A model generated the notes under the pieces. The model saw only the letters and a program-made list of their open reading frames with translations, did not search any database and had not been told where the DNA came from. Positions 33,354 to 44,371 of a stretch of DNA of 64,000 bases are shown here, piece after piece. The position numbers and the translations under genes are program-made. Position 1 is the stretch's first letter. Each line of letters starts with the position of its first letter. This stretch comes from Poa pratensis (lineage: Eukaryota; Streptophyta; Magnoliopsida; Poales; Poaceae): positions 137,826,529-137,890,528 of the forward strand of contig CAMZMU010000041.1 in assembly GCA_947311845.1 (NCBI GenBank), in the 5' to 3' direction.

Positions 33354-34176
33354 AGCATCACCAAGCTTAATTCCTGCTCGTCCTCGAGTAGGTAAACGAT
33401 AAAAACAACATAATTTTTTAAGTGACATGCTACCAACATAATCTTGATCAAATTGTAATGCAAAGCACATGAACTGAATGAAGTGATCAAAGTCAATGGT
33501 CTATAGTTTGCTAACAAGTAAATAAGGAGTAAACAAAATGAATCATACAAGTGCAAACTTTCATGAATAATACTTTGGAGACAATGGAGCTATAAGAGTT
33601 TGCATAAAAGTTAGCTCATAAAGAAATAGATTCTAAATGAAAGTGTTTGACTAACACAAAGGAAGATTTAGTTTCAGCACTGGCTTCAACTTTAACATAT
33701 TTATCTCATGGATATTGTCAAGGCAAAGTAATGCAATAGGTCAAACATATCATTATATAACAACTGTTGTACCAAAGTTGACACTAGTGTTTGCTTATGG
33801 AGATAGAAAGAAGTAGGAAAACAGACTCAACAATAAAGTAAAAGAAAGGCCCTTCGCAGAGGGAAGCAGGGATTAAATCATGTGCAAGAGCTTTTTAAGT
33901 TTTTGAAAGCATATAGAGAGTATAAAAATATATTTTTAGAGGTGTGTGTTAGTGGTCAACGAATCAGTAAATAGACAATACTTTAAGTCACAAGTTAACC
34001 AGACCTTGCAAGAGCGGCTCCCATGAAGGACGTTATTTCTACCAGCGGGTAGATCATCCCTCGTTCTCTTTTGTTTACACACTTATGAACATTGCTTGAC
34101 TGATTTCTCAGGGCAAAAAGATGTGAAGAGAATTAATGGTTAAAGTTGTAATTAATTGGGACTGGACACCCCGTTG
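33354..34176 (-). mobile_element. Non-coding 3' internal region of E1
   Basis: AT-rich internal sequence between coding region and 3' LTR, with no ORF. It is cut at CGTTG (34172-34176) by E2 and resumes at 60297/60302. Confidence 0.8.
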
Positions 34177-37100
34177 TGTAACAGCCCCAAGATTGAGAAC
34201 CTAAAAACCCGAATAAAAATTCCACTTTTTGTGTTCCATTGCATCATGGCATCCATATTAAATTGCTAAACAAATAAAACAATTGGTTTGGCAACATTCA
34301 AAAAAAAAATGCCAAACTTGCTCTAACAAATTTCAAAACAATGAAGGCAATCAAAGTTGCAAAACAAAATACTTTGACATCTTATATTTGTCAAGGAGGT
34401 TCCAAGAGTTCCAAAAATAATATTGTGAACTTGCTTACAAATTTCTAAGGAATTAAAATTGCAATGAACCGGAGTACCCTAAACCAACCTCATGAACAAA
34501 AAGGGTTCAAAACTTTTATTTTGAAACACCAAATTTTGTGGAGCTCCTACATGTTATGGGGAGGAAACCCTAATTTTTCCAGATTTTAATAAGATGTTTA
34601 AGTGCCTAAATTAAATCGTTGAAACTACTGGGTTTTAAAAAGAAAACAGAACAGGGGCCTATCTGTGATGGGGAAGTTTTATCAGGGGGTTTTCCGCAAA
34701 TGTTCCATCTCCTTCCTGTAGCTCGTAGGGCCATGGCGTGGCGCCAGTGGCCGAGCTCGCCGTGCCCCCAAACGCCTTCCTGCCGCGCGAGAGGCTAAGG
34801 AGAGCCCACGAGGTCGCTCTGCCCTCCCCACCCCGCACTCGCTCACTTGCCCCCTCCTCTCTCCATTTCTTCCCCACGCACGAGCCCTGTCCGCCGTCTC
34901 CGTCGAGCTCGCCGCCGAATCGCCGTCGACAGAGGTTGTTCCGATGAATCCGAGCCCACCGTCATGACCGCCTCGCTCTCCTCTACGTCCTCTTCCAGGC
35001 GATTGAACCGGAGTGCACGGAATCGCCGCCGCCGTCATCATCTCCTCCGACCACGGTCGCCGCACGTCGGGCCGATTGACGCCGTCCTCGACCTCCTCCC
35101 TCCCAGACGAGCTCAAGCACGCGTAGAGGGTGAGCCTCCGAGTCCGCCGCATCTCTCTTCCTCTCCCTCTCGTTCTTACTCGTCGGGTCACCTTAGCCGT
35201 GGAGAACCGTCGCGGCCGTCGCCGACCCGTGCCACGATCGGATATTCCGATTTAGGTAAAATCGGAATTTCCGAGTAATGTCAGTACGTGAGAAATGGAT
35301 TTCTTCAGTCGACAGGATATTCCGAGTGGGATAAATTAGGATAATCCAAAATCTATCAGTGCGCCTGGAAAAATAATACAAGGTAGGAAATTAATGTAAA
35401 CTTCTAAAAATCAATAACTTTTGTATTGTTTATCCAAAATTTGCATTTGAGGTATCATAATGTTCATTAAGACAAACCCTAACATTTTACATCATATTCA
35501 TGCATGTTGGAACTAAATAATTCTTGAACAATTTCGAAAACTTGCTAAAGCTATAGAAGCTTTGAAAATTCATATCAAATTCAATTATTATCGGAAAAAT
35601 GCAAACAAGGTACCAAAGTTCTTAGAAAATTAAGGCCTATACAATGGTACCAGTGCCATGCTTCTTTGAAGCTTAGTTTGGTACTGTATATGGAGGGTTA
35701 AAAATGCCTCCTTGTTTAAATTGTGAAGGTTTGATCCCAAATTTGCTAAAAACAAGTGTGGTACCCATTTTAAATTGTTAAGTGGACCCTAAGGGTAACA
35801 TAAAAGCATTAATATGACATATCATCATTTTTGTATGTATTGCACACTTGCCATGTGTTGATTGTTGTTCTTGCTTTCCGGTGTTGTTTGCTCTCCGTAG
35901 ATCACGAGTTCGGAGTTGAGCATCATTACTCCGACGAGCATTTGACTACTCCGCTCAACAAGGCAAGCGTAATCCCCCCTCTGAGCATGTCTTATCCTAT
36001 TTTCCGCAATTATTTTCTCCACTATAATATTGCATGCGGTTCCAAATGCCAATTTTACTGGATTAGAGTATCCTATAGTTGCATTAAGATTCCGATGCCA
36101 ATACCTGTTCCCTCCTATTATCCATAGGTTTGTATTGTTGGCCTGAGAAACTTAACGGTGCTATGTTGTTGCTTAGCCATGCTTAGTTAAATGCCTAGTT
36201 CCACGATGGATGGTTGATGTTGGAAACATGTGATGAGATGAATGGTCGATGGTGGAGAGATTGCGGAGACATGTAATAAAATGCTTAAAGGTGGGGGAAG
36301 AGAGGCCACTTTGGTATGGTGGTGTTTTGTCTCGTTCTCGCCGCCTAGGTGCGAGTTCTTTACCTCTTGAACCAAGAATGAGCGCGCTTCCATTCGGTGG
36401 GGTATATGGAGCCCTCGTCGACCAACTAACTTGCGGAGGGCTAGCCGAGGGTCCTCTAGTTCGGGCTTCCATTTGCGCGTGTGTGAAGATGGTGGCCAAG
36501 ACTGAGATGCGGATGGTGGTGTCTAGGAAAATAAGTGGCCGCGGGACAGGGTGTTGGAGGCACCTCTTGTCCTACCGCCACTGATGATCCTTGGTTAGTC
36601 TCAAGCAAGGTAAAGGTTGTAACCGTTCCCACTCAGCCGGCTTTCCCCAGAAGAGAGCTACGTGTAGGCAATGAGCCGGGCGGTACCAAAGGTAAACACA
36701 GTGCACCCCTGCAGGGTAAATCTTTTCGAAAAGCCGTGTCCACGGTTACGGACGACTTGGGAAAGGACGATAATACCATAGAATAACTTGAACGGAATGA
36801 TTAAAAACTGAGTACTAAAGGTACTACTCAAGAATGCAAGGTTAGCTTCCTCGAGGGTGATTCGAGGGGGTGCCTTTGAAGAACAGGTACAGTGGTTGAT
36901 AATGGTTGATGTCGAGAAAGGTGATCTGATGGAAAGAGTTACTTCTTACCCCTTTTAAAAAATACTCTGAATAGGCGATGCCATTGAGTTATGTTTTCAT
37001 AAATAAAATCAGCTTTAAGCAAAACAGCCATACAACTTTGAAAGCCTCATCGAGCTAAAGCTCTATATATAATCTTGCGAGTTCGTCAAACTCAATGTCG

Positions 37101-37601
37101 TTTGTTTTGTTTCAGAGGAGGACTTCACCGACCTCGAAGGTGGGTTCTTTGTGGACGTCGACGAGTAGTCTGGGGTTCCCAGGTGACAGCTTGGACATCC
37201 CGGGACAGCTAGCGCTTGAATGTTTATTTGTAGGCCTCTTAGGCCATATTTTGGTTCTTGTTGTCTAGAACAACTTAATTCACTTCTGCATGTTGTAATG
37301 TTGGGTCTGTGACCTCTGGTTATCATTTGCTATCTTTCTCTATTATAAGAGTTAAACTGTAATGATTTGTGTCGTAGAGTCTGTGATGTGCCAGTTGTTC
37401 CACAAGTCTTGATCTTTCTATTATACATTGAGGGTTGTGCCGTGTTAAGGCATCAATCGGGGTGTTGCGTTGCCGATGATCCATTCCGAGCAACGCCTGC
37501 CAAAGGTTTTGGCCGGGGATTGGTAAACCCGTAACCTCCGTTGTATCGCTTAACCGGTGACACACAGCATCACTGTATAGCAGTCGCGTCGGGGCGCCAC
37601 A
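34177..37601 (+). mobile_element. 5' LTR of element E2, 3,425 bp
   Basis: Begins TGTAACAGCCCCAAG and ends GTCGGGGCGCCACA, with CGTTG directly before. The last 624 bp match the 3' LTR at 59671-60296 at about 96-97%. The LTR has a gene-like layout: an AT-rich head, a GC-rich exon-like block (34690-35130) ending in a GGTGAGCC donor, an AT-rich stretch, then TTTGCTCTCCGTAG followed by an acidic, His/Tyr-rich reading (DHEFGVEHHYSDEH). No complete protein is encoded. ORFs here are LTR sequence, not host genes. Confidence 0.88.
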
Positions 37602-37604
37602 AGT

Positions 37605-37616
37605 TGGTATCAGAGC
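37605..37616 (+). other. Primer binding site of E2 (tRNA-Met type)
   Basis: TGGTATCAGAGC three bases after the 5' LTR end is the standard plant PBS complementary to the 3' end of initiator tRNA-Met. It shows that E2 runs in plus orientation. Confidence 0.9.
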
Positions 37617-37905
37617 CAGGACTGCCTGTAGGAAACCCTTCTACTGGTCGACGTTGAGTCTAGTGTTTGTGAAAATATTTTTAACATAAAAATGAGTTGT
37701 GAAAACCATCTTAGGATTCTTTTTACTCCTTATCTGGTTACCCTCTAATCTCGGAGCAATCTTACCCCGATTTGAGTTAAAGGTTTTACTTCTCATCTGT
37801 TACTTCAGAGTTATTAGTAACGCGGGTTGGTTCTGCCTTTAGAGTTATGTGTCCGGTTGCTCCCGCTGCGTTACCATCCAAAATCAACTCAGGTGTTTGA
37901 ACACT
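37617..37905 (+). mobile_element. E2 internal sequence, first piece
   Basis: Leader-like sequence after the PBS with no ORF. Interrupted at GTTAC (37906-37910) by the E3 solo LTR. Confidence 0.75.
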
Positions 37906-40900
37906 GTTACTGTGGTCCCCGGACTAGCTGTCCGAAGATACCCGATTATGCTTAACGCAACGATCCCGTGATCAGTCTGCGTTGCACATAATCCGAATTG
38001 GATACCAAAGTTTACATCCATTACAATACCGAATTAAAAGTCTTACAGAAATGGTCATTTAGACCAAGTCTTACATAGGTGCCTTCATAGGCCAAACCAA
38101 AATATCAGCGGAAGCTACGGCGTAGTAGACATCAAATTCTAACGAAGACGACCCGACAGGCAGCTGACTTATGGAGATCCTCAGTTCGCGTAGAAGTCGC
38201 CATATTCCTGCTCGGCGTAGTGCTCCTCCTCGTAGTCTGGCTAGGACAATAGCCAGGAACGAAACCAATATGAGTACATTTGAATGTACTCGCAAACTAC
38301 CTCAACATGAGTAAGCACTAGTTTTAGTTTAATTTCCAACTTTTATTTATTTAAAACATCTCTATATCTTTATTGAAAAAGATAAGAAGAGTTTTATAAC
38401 TATCTTTAAAAGAAGTCACCACCTCATTTGTTTCTCCAAAACTCCTCCTTTTCCTGACCATAGCTCACCATGGTCCATTTATTTCAACAACTCATACCAC
38501 TCCATTTGGTATAGCTGTGTAACATCATCTCCATTTCAATTTCTTTTAAACTTAAAAACTTTTCCAAAAAACTTGCACATGGTCAAAGTAGGGCCTCCCA
38601 ACTGTCCATATCCGAGGACTCGGCTATTCGAATAGTTTTACACTCTGCAGAGTTAGCACGCTTTTCCCACATCCATCCGGCAACTCATCGTGTATGCCAC
38701 GTCTCGCCAACAAGGTGTATGCGAAGTAAGCCGCTGACCATATCCTGTCCTTTGCTTATGCTAGTATAGGACCCTGCCGCTACGAAACTTCCGTCAACAC
38801 TCAGGCTCATTCCCCAACAGGAACCCCAAGTGTGAGGACTCGTAGTTCTGCCCGGCGAGCGAACCCTTCAATCCTCCCACCAACGTGTTAGGACCCAGGT
38901 CAGGGTAGGTCACCAAACCATCCCTCATGGAACGAGGTCTTCCTCGTTGTTGAGGCATCCCATACTAATATGAGCAAATTATATGACTACGCCCTTTCCC
39001 ATATGTGGGTAAATGTGGTCGCACAGGGTATCGGCTGGTTGACGTAAGTACAAGGACACACTGTGCATTTTTCATAAACACCTCCATACTCCATTTCTCC
39101 ACTTCAACACCGACATCTCGGTATTCCATATCCATACAAGTATTTTCAAAGGAGTTTTGAATAAACCATTTTATTTTTCCCATCCTATAGTTTTATATCA
39201 AGTACTACATAGTGGTGGCAAAATAATTTCCATACATGTTTTTGAAAAGGTTTTATAAATCTTTGCCCTAAAAGTAAATCATGATATCAAAAATTGATGC
39301 ATATATTTGTGGTGCAAGCTCAGAGAGTATCTTGCCTTGCTCGGCAAAGTGACCTTGGTCTTGATCTTCAGATTCAACAAACTCTCCTTCCTCGATAAAT
39401 CCGACAGCGTTCTTGTCTAATTAATAACAAACAAATACAAACAATCACTAAACTAATCAAGCAACATCACAACATAACAATCATAAACATCACAAATAGC
39501 CACTGCACACATCAAACAATACAATTTGGGTTCAATTTAGTTGAATTAAACATTATTAATTTATGTCTAAATTATGGCAGAAACTTGTTAAACATGTTTA
39601 ATTGCATAACTTGATTTCTGTTAGTCACAAAAATACAAACTAAATTTCTATAGAAAGCTACGGATGTGTATAAGACAACACAATTGAGTTTGGACTAATT
39701 AGAGTTACCAAACGCCCTACACAAATGTTTGAATCCAGTAACTTAATAATGAATTTTTTGCTACAACTCAAGATAATGTTATTCAAAAAATTAAATCCTT
39801 TGAGGTGTAACTAAACATGATTAAATGTGATCTATAAAATTGGTCCTAAATCATTTGGGTTCACCATTAAACATATTTAATTGTTTTAGTGTAGAAGGGT
39901 AATCAAACTTCAACTTTATACTAAACAATTACCACTGCACAAATAATTCTACCAAAATTAGGGAAGCTAATACATAGTAGTACTAAGCTAGCAAAATCGG
40001 TTTGGAATCATTTAAACTAACAGAGTATCAGAAACAATCAAGTTTAGTTTTTAAACCTTCCGTGGCATTTTAAATATCACTGTTAATTTATTAATCTAAA
40101 TGAATTGAATCCAATTAGCTTAGTTAAAAAAATTCATAAGCTTTCCAGAACAATTGGATTTGATTTATTTGGATGTTTAGATCTCAAGTTATTGAATTTT
40201 GAAGTTAGGTCCAGTACTGAATTTCCAGAGAAGTTTATATTCGAAAAGTTTACTATTGTGGATAATGTCAAAACTATGACAGGTGGGGCCTACGCGTCAG
40301 CGACACAGTGCGCGCGTGGAAATTAATAAAACGCTGATGGGTGGGGCCAGCATGTCAGCCTAACATCTAAACGAAGGGGTACGTTGCCGTTGGATTTAGA
40401 TCCAACGGCCCACGTTCGCCCACGTCGACGACGAACGTCGGCGACCTAAAACGAGCGGCGCCGAAGCTCCGGCGACGGCGAGGTGGATGATTGGCTCACC
40501 TAGGGGCTCGGGAGGTCGTGGTGATGACGCGGATCGACGGCGGAGGTTCGGGCGAGCGTCTGGCGCGAGTTGCATGTAACATCCCAAAAATATTATCAGT
40601 ATTATTACTCCAAAAATGAGAGCCAACAAAAACTTTTGTTGATTATTATGTGTTGTTTGCAAGTTGTTGCTTGTGTTATTTATTTCTTGTTGCTTGTGTT
40701 GCTTGTTAGCTTGCATTGATAAAATGAAATACAAAAGCAAAAGTGAAATAAGAAAAATAAAAGTGACAAATAAGAAACTCAAAAGTGTTTCAAACAAAAT
40801 TCAGAGGAATGGTATATGAAACCTCTCATTTGTATTCTTATCACTTATCTCTCCCAAATAAATATTTTACACTTATTTTAAAATTCAAAAGTAAAAACAA

Positions 40901-41953
40901 TTGAAATAAAACAAAATGCCATAATTAAAACCCTATGAATGAAAATGATTCAAAACATTTTATTTTGCAAAGCCAAATTTGTGGAGCTTCTACATGTTAT
41001 GGGGAGGCCCCACAATTATTGCAATTTTTCTAAAATGTTTAAGTGCCCCAAATAAATCCTAGAAAAGTTACTGGACTAAAAAGAAGTAAAAGAAAACAGA
41101 GAAAGGGGAGGCAGGGGGTTTTCTGCAAAACCGCCATCCCCTACCTCTCTCCCCTAGCTCACTGTCGCCGTCGCCATGTCGACGCTGGATGCCGCGCTCC
41201 TCGCCGTTCCCAGGCCCCCCAGGGCCCCCTTGCTCGCGTTCTCCCTCGCTCCCATGCCTCTGCACCCTCTGCCTCACAGAGGAGAGCACTTGAGTGCCTC
41301 TCCCATCGCCATTACGCCGCTGTTCCCCGACGCCTGCCGCGGCGGAGTTCGATGGCGCCGGCCAAATTGCCCCTCCTCATAGCTCCCCGACACGCGATAC
41401 ACTACGCCGTGACTCCTAGCCCATGCCCGACCCCCAGACACACGCGCCGGTCTCTCTCGCTCTCTGGACGCCGCTGGACCGCGACCACCGTACGCCGGCG
41501 TTGCGGCTATATAACCACCCGAGCCCCGCACTCTCTCCACACCGCCCAACTGTCTCTCTCACTCACCACTCTCTCCCGTGCACCGCCAGGAGGTGGAGCC
41601 TCTGCCGTGAAGCCGCTGCTGCCCGTGCAGTGCGCTGCAACCTCGCCGTGCCGAGGTAGGCGACGACCACGGCCACGCCGTGCTGGCCTCTCATTCCCTT
41701 CCCTCTGGCCACTACTTGCATCCTTATGATCACCGCACTCACCCGCACCTTGTTCCCCTCTGTTTCGTGCACCAGAGCGTCGCCAGGAGATCGCCGGAGT
41801 GCCGTCCCAGGCCCGAGGAAGTTCAGGAGCTCGCCGCCGTTGATTTCCGCCGTCCCAGCAAGTGCGATGTGAGATCCTGGCTCAGGCTTAACAAGATTGA
41901 TAGAATACTCATATCAACAAGTTGCAACTTCTTTTCCGGAAGCTCATCTGGAA

Positions 41954-42015
41954 GGAACTCCGAGGTAAGCGTGCTTGGCCCGGAGCACTCCAAGGATGGT
42001 GACCGACCGGGAACT
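41954..42015 (+). promoter_or_regulatory. 5S rRNA-like block in Cassandra 5' LTR
   Basis: AACTCCGAGGT-AAGCGTGCTTGG ... GGATGG-TGACC ... GGGAAC follows the plant 5S rRNA internal promoter order (A box, intermediate element, C box). Compared with the 3' LTR this copy lacks one base in the A-box region and one G in the C-box region. Confidence 0.85.
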
Positions 42016-42396
42016 GGTTCCCGGGTGCGCACGAGTGAGGACAAAGTGCGCAGAAAAGACTAGTGTTGATCTGTGGGGCCAGTCTAGAGATCCTAGAGAG
42101 CTGCCAGGGGTGACAGGCCCAGCCCGGGGGTGGGCAGGGGTGTTACATTTGGTATCAGAGCTGACCCTCGCGGCAACACATGCGTGTGCAGGTCAGGGGC
42201 GCGGACATGTGGAGCATGTGCCGACACTGGGCGCACAGACGTACCAAGAGGGGAAGTTCCTGGACAGGGGGCTGACCGACGAGGGCGTCGGTCTTCTAAG
42301 GAGGGAAGGATGTGAGATCCTGGCTCAGGGCTTAACAGGATTGCTAGAATACTCCTATCAACAAGTTGCAACTTCTTTTCCGGAAGCTCATCTGGA

Positions 42397-42459
42397 AGGA
42401 ACTCCGAGGTTAAGCGTGCTTGGCCCGGAGCACTCCAAGGATGGGTGACCGACCGGGAA
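42397..42459 (+). promoter_or_regulatory. 5S rRNA-like block in Cassandra 3' LTR
   Basis: AACTCCGAGGTTAAGCGTGC and AAGGATGGGTGACC match the conserved 5S rRNA internal control region closely. In Cassandra this block is thought to support RNA polymerase III recognition. It is not a 5S gene: the 5' part and the terminator are absent. Confidence 0.88.
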
Positions 42460-42598
42460 CTGGTTCCCGGGTTCGCACGAGTGAGGACAAAGTGCGCAGA
42501 AAAGACTAGTGTTGATCTGTGGGGCCAGTCTAGAGATCCTAGAGAGCTGCCAGGGGTGACAGGCCCAGCCCGGGGGTGGGCAGGGGTGTTACAGTTAC

Positions 42599-43258
42599 CC
42601 AGCAAAGGAAAAAGTGATCATCCTCGGTATTGTTGGGTTCTAACCCAAGGACTTGAACCGAAGGTCCCGGATTATACTTTGATTCTGGTATGTGGGTTGT
42701 GACCCATGTGATCCTCATGCTAATTGTGAATCCCGGTACATGAAGCTGCCCTTTTACCCAAGTCATTGTTTTCGGTAAATGGTTGAACATTAACTCGGAT
42801 CTAAATGGTTGACCATTTACCACACCTCGGTGGACTATGTAAGTTCAACTCTGCCATAGCTGGAGATTCTGTCTTGGAACCTTCTGGGTCATGACCAGGA
42901 TTCTCCTAGCGAGTCTCCCAACTATGTCCGTGACTCTGTTGCAACTCTCCTTTTTGGGCATGGTTATCACAACTGAGTAATAACCGGTGCATCTTCAACA
43001 TCCGAGGATTTCTCCTGAGCATGTTTCGTACTCTGATCTGCTTTCCAACCTTTGTCGGTCAGTTGAAAGTAAAGTTTTATCGTGCGTTGGTATGTTCCGA
43101 TGCAAGTCACTCGCTTGAACCGTCAAGACTTTCCACTTCGCCATGTTAGAAGAAATAAGCTCTAGTACCTTGTCCATTTCTCGGACCAGGTCAAAGTACT
43201 GTAATCTACAGAATAAGGGCCTTGTCTAGCTTTTGTTCTGTTCCACCTTAGAGTGTCA
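42599..43258 (+). mobile_element. E2 internal sequence, second piece
   Basis: Continues E2 after the GTTAC duplication. No intact ORF and no clear domain; probably decayed or non-coding internal region. Interrupted at CACTC (43259-43263) by E4. Confidence 0.65.
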
Positions 43259-43263
43259 CACTC

Positions 43264-44352
43264 TGTCGGGGGCTACCCCGGGTAGGGTCAAGGCTTGGCA
43301 TAAGAAAAGTTTAAGTATATGCCGAGGTACGGAGAGGGCCGACCTGCTTGGGCCTGGGAGAAACCGAGCTTCATCTTAACCTAGAGAGTATAAAGACCGA
43401 CCTATCTTGGCCCAGAGGGGTCCGAGGTTTCCCGTTGGCATGGGCCAAGGTTCACTGTCCGAGCTATGGTCAGCCGACCTAATACCTCGGTGCTATGTTT
43501 TGTGTTGTGAGTACAGGAGATGCTATTGGAAGGAAGTGAGGTCCGACCTGGTAAAAGATCGTAAGCGTAGGACCCGGGCTAACCACAGCAGGAGGCCGTA
43601 CCTCGGGCAGGAGTCAATGCTCATGTCACTTCACGCCTGACACGGAAGCGTCTGTCACGGAGCATGGCAGAGGCGTGCCCCGGGTTCGGCGGGGCTGCAC
43701 GCCTCTGACCGCTGAGCGCGTGAGATCCAGGGAAAAGGCAACGAAGTAGCACGGCATGGCTATGTCTGTCTCTGTCAGAGGGGACATCCTAGCTCCACTG
43801 TGGTGACGCAGGGGATGGGCAGGCCATGTCTTGTCCCTGGCAGGAGTACAATGATGACCAAAGCGGAGGCATGGCTACAGTGTTCAGCGAGGGGCACAAC
43901 GGTAACTGGCTGGCCTATATAGAGGGCTTCACCCCCCTCCTGCTTGACCCGAGACAGATCGATCAACAGAGAGAGAAAGAGAGAAAGGAACCTCGGAACA
44001 CCCCGGAAACACCTCGGATCTAGCTCGGAGTGCCTTCTTCCTCCCGCGTAGCTCCATCTTTTACCTCAAGTTCTCACCATTGTATCATCATACAGCTCGA
44101 GGAGCAGCTTGTACTTGTCACTTTGAGCTATACACTGAGTAGGATAGTGCTGCAGTAGGGGTGTTACCTCCACAAGAGGGCCCCGAAGCAGGGTACATCG
44201 TGGTGTGCTTTGTGTTCTTGGTTTCTTGGTTTCTCGTTCGTGTTCTTGCGTGTGCACTTCTTGAGTGCATAAACCCTCCCCGGATTCCCCCAACGACCAT
44301 TCGGCCCCATCTTAGCCATACCTATGGCATCTGCCGTGATCCCACCACGACA
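43264..44352 (+). mobile_element. 5' LTR of gypsy element E4, 1,089 bp
   Basis: Starts TGTCGGGGGCTACCCC and ends CCCACCACGACA, preceded by CACTC (43259-43263). TATATAG at 43916-43922 is a likely promoter, with the transcript start expected shortly after. It differs from the 3' LTR by roughly 30 substitutions plus small indels (about 97% identity by hand). Confidence 0.95.
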
Positions 44353-44353
44353 G

Positions 44354-44371
44354 TTGGCGCCCACCGTGGGG
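44354..44371 (+). other. Primer binding site of E4
   Basis: TTGGCGCCCACCGTGGGG, one base after the 5' LTR, is the PBS form seen in many plant gypsy elements. I do not assign the tRNA. Confidence 0.8.

Larger units (their letters stand above)
37911..42593 (-). mobile_element. E3 solo LTR, rearranged, with Cassandra inside
   Basis: The composite is flanked by GTTAC on both sides (37906-37910 and 42594-42598). Segment 37911-40574 is the middle and end of a long LTR in minus orientation (minus-strand end GGGGACCACA). Segment 40575-41867 is the start of the same LTR type (TGTAACATCCC...) in plus orientation. The start segment shares TGTGGAGCTTCTACATG and the GC-rich exon-like block with the E2 LTR. 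Joined in their original order the pieces give one LTR of about 3.95 kb. No coding region or PBS of its own exists, so it is a solo LTR in which 40575-42593 has been inverted. The minus-strand reading near 38240-38160 ends with DYEEEHYAEQEYGDF and a stop, again exon-like. Confidence 0.75.
41868..42593 (+). mobile_element. Cassandra TRIM retrotransposon, 726 bp
   Basis: Two short LTRs (41868-42147, 280 bp; 42311-42593, 283 bp) start TGTGAGATCCTGGC and end GGGTGTTACA. The 5' LTR is followed by TTTGGTATCAGAGC (tRNA-Met PBS at 42150-42161). The 3' LTR is preceded by the purine tract AAGGAGGGAAGGA. Both LTRs carry a 5S rRNA-like block, the hallmark of Cassandra. The internal 163 bp are non-coding, as expected for a TRIM. 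It depends on another element's enzymes. The direct flanks do not match. TGCGA (41863-41867) instead pairs with TGCAA read on the minus strand at 40574-40570, which fits the inversion described for E3. Confidence 0.93.

Noticed and set aside
34659..35278. Candidate host gene in a GC-rich block
   Set aside because: It is inside the 5' LTR of E2, and a related block occurs in the E3 LTR.
37605..37616. tRNA gene
   Set aside because: TGGTATCAGAGC here and at 42150 is a primer binding site; no cloverleaf surrounds it.
40396..41772. Arg/Pro-rich ORFs up to 228 codons
   Set aside because: They lie in GC-rich LTR sequence of E3, overlap on both strands and have no domain features.
41954..42459. 5S rRNA genes
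   Set aside because: Only the internal promoter part of 5S is present, twice, inside short LTRs with PBS and polypurine tract between them. This is Cassandra, not rDNA.
41863..42598. Cassandra with a simple direct target duplication
   Set aside because: TGCGA and GTTAC do not match; the partner of TGCGA is found only after undoing the inversion.
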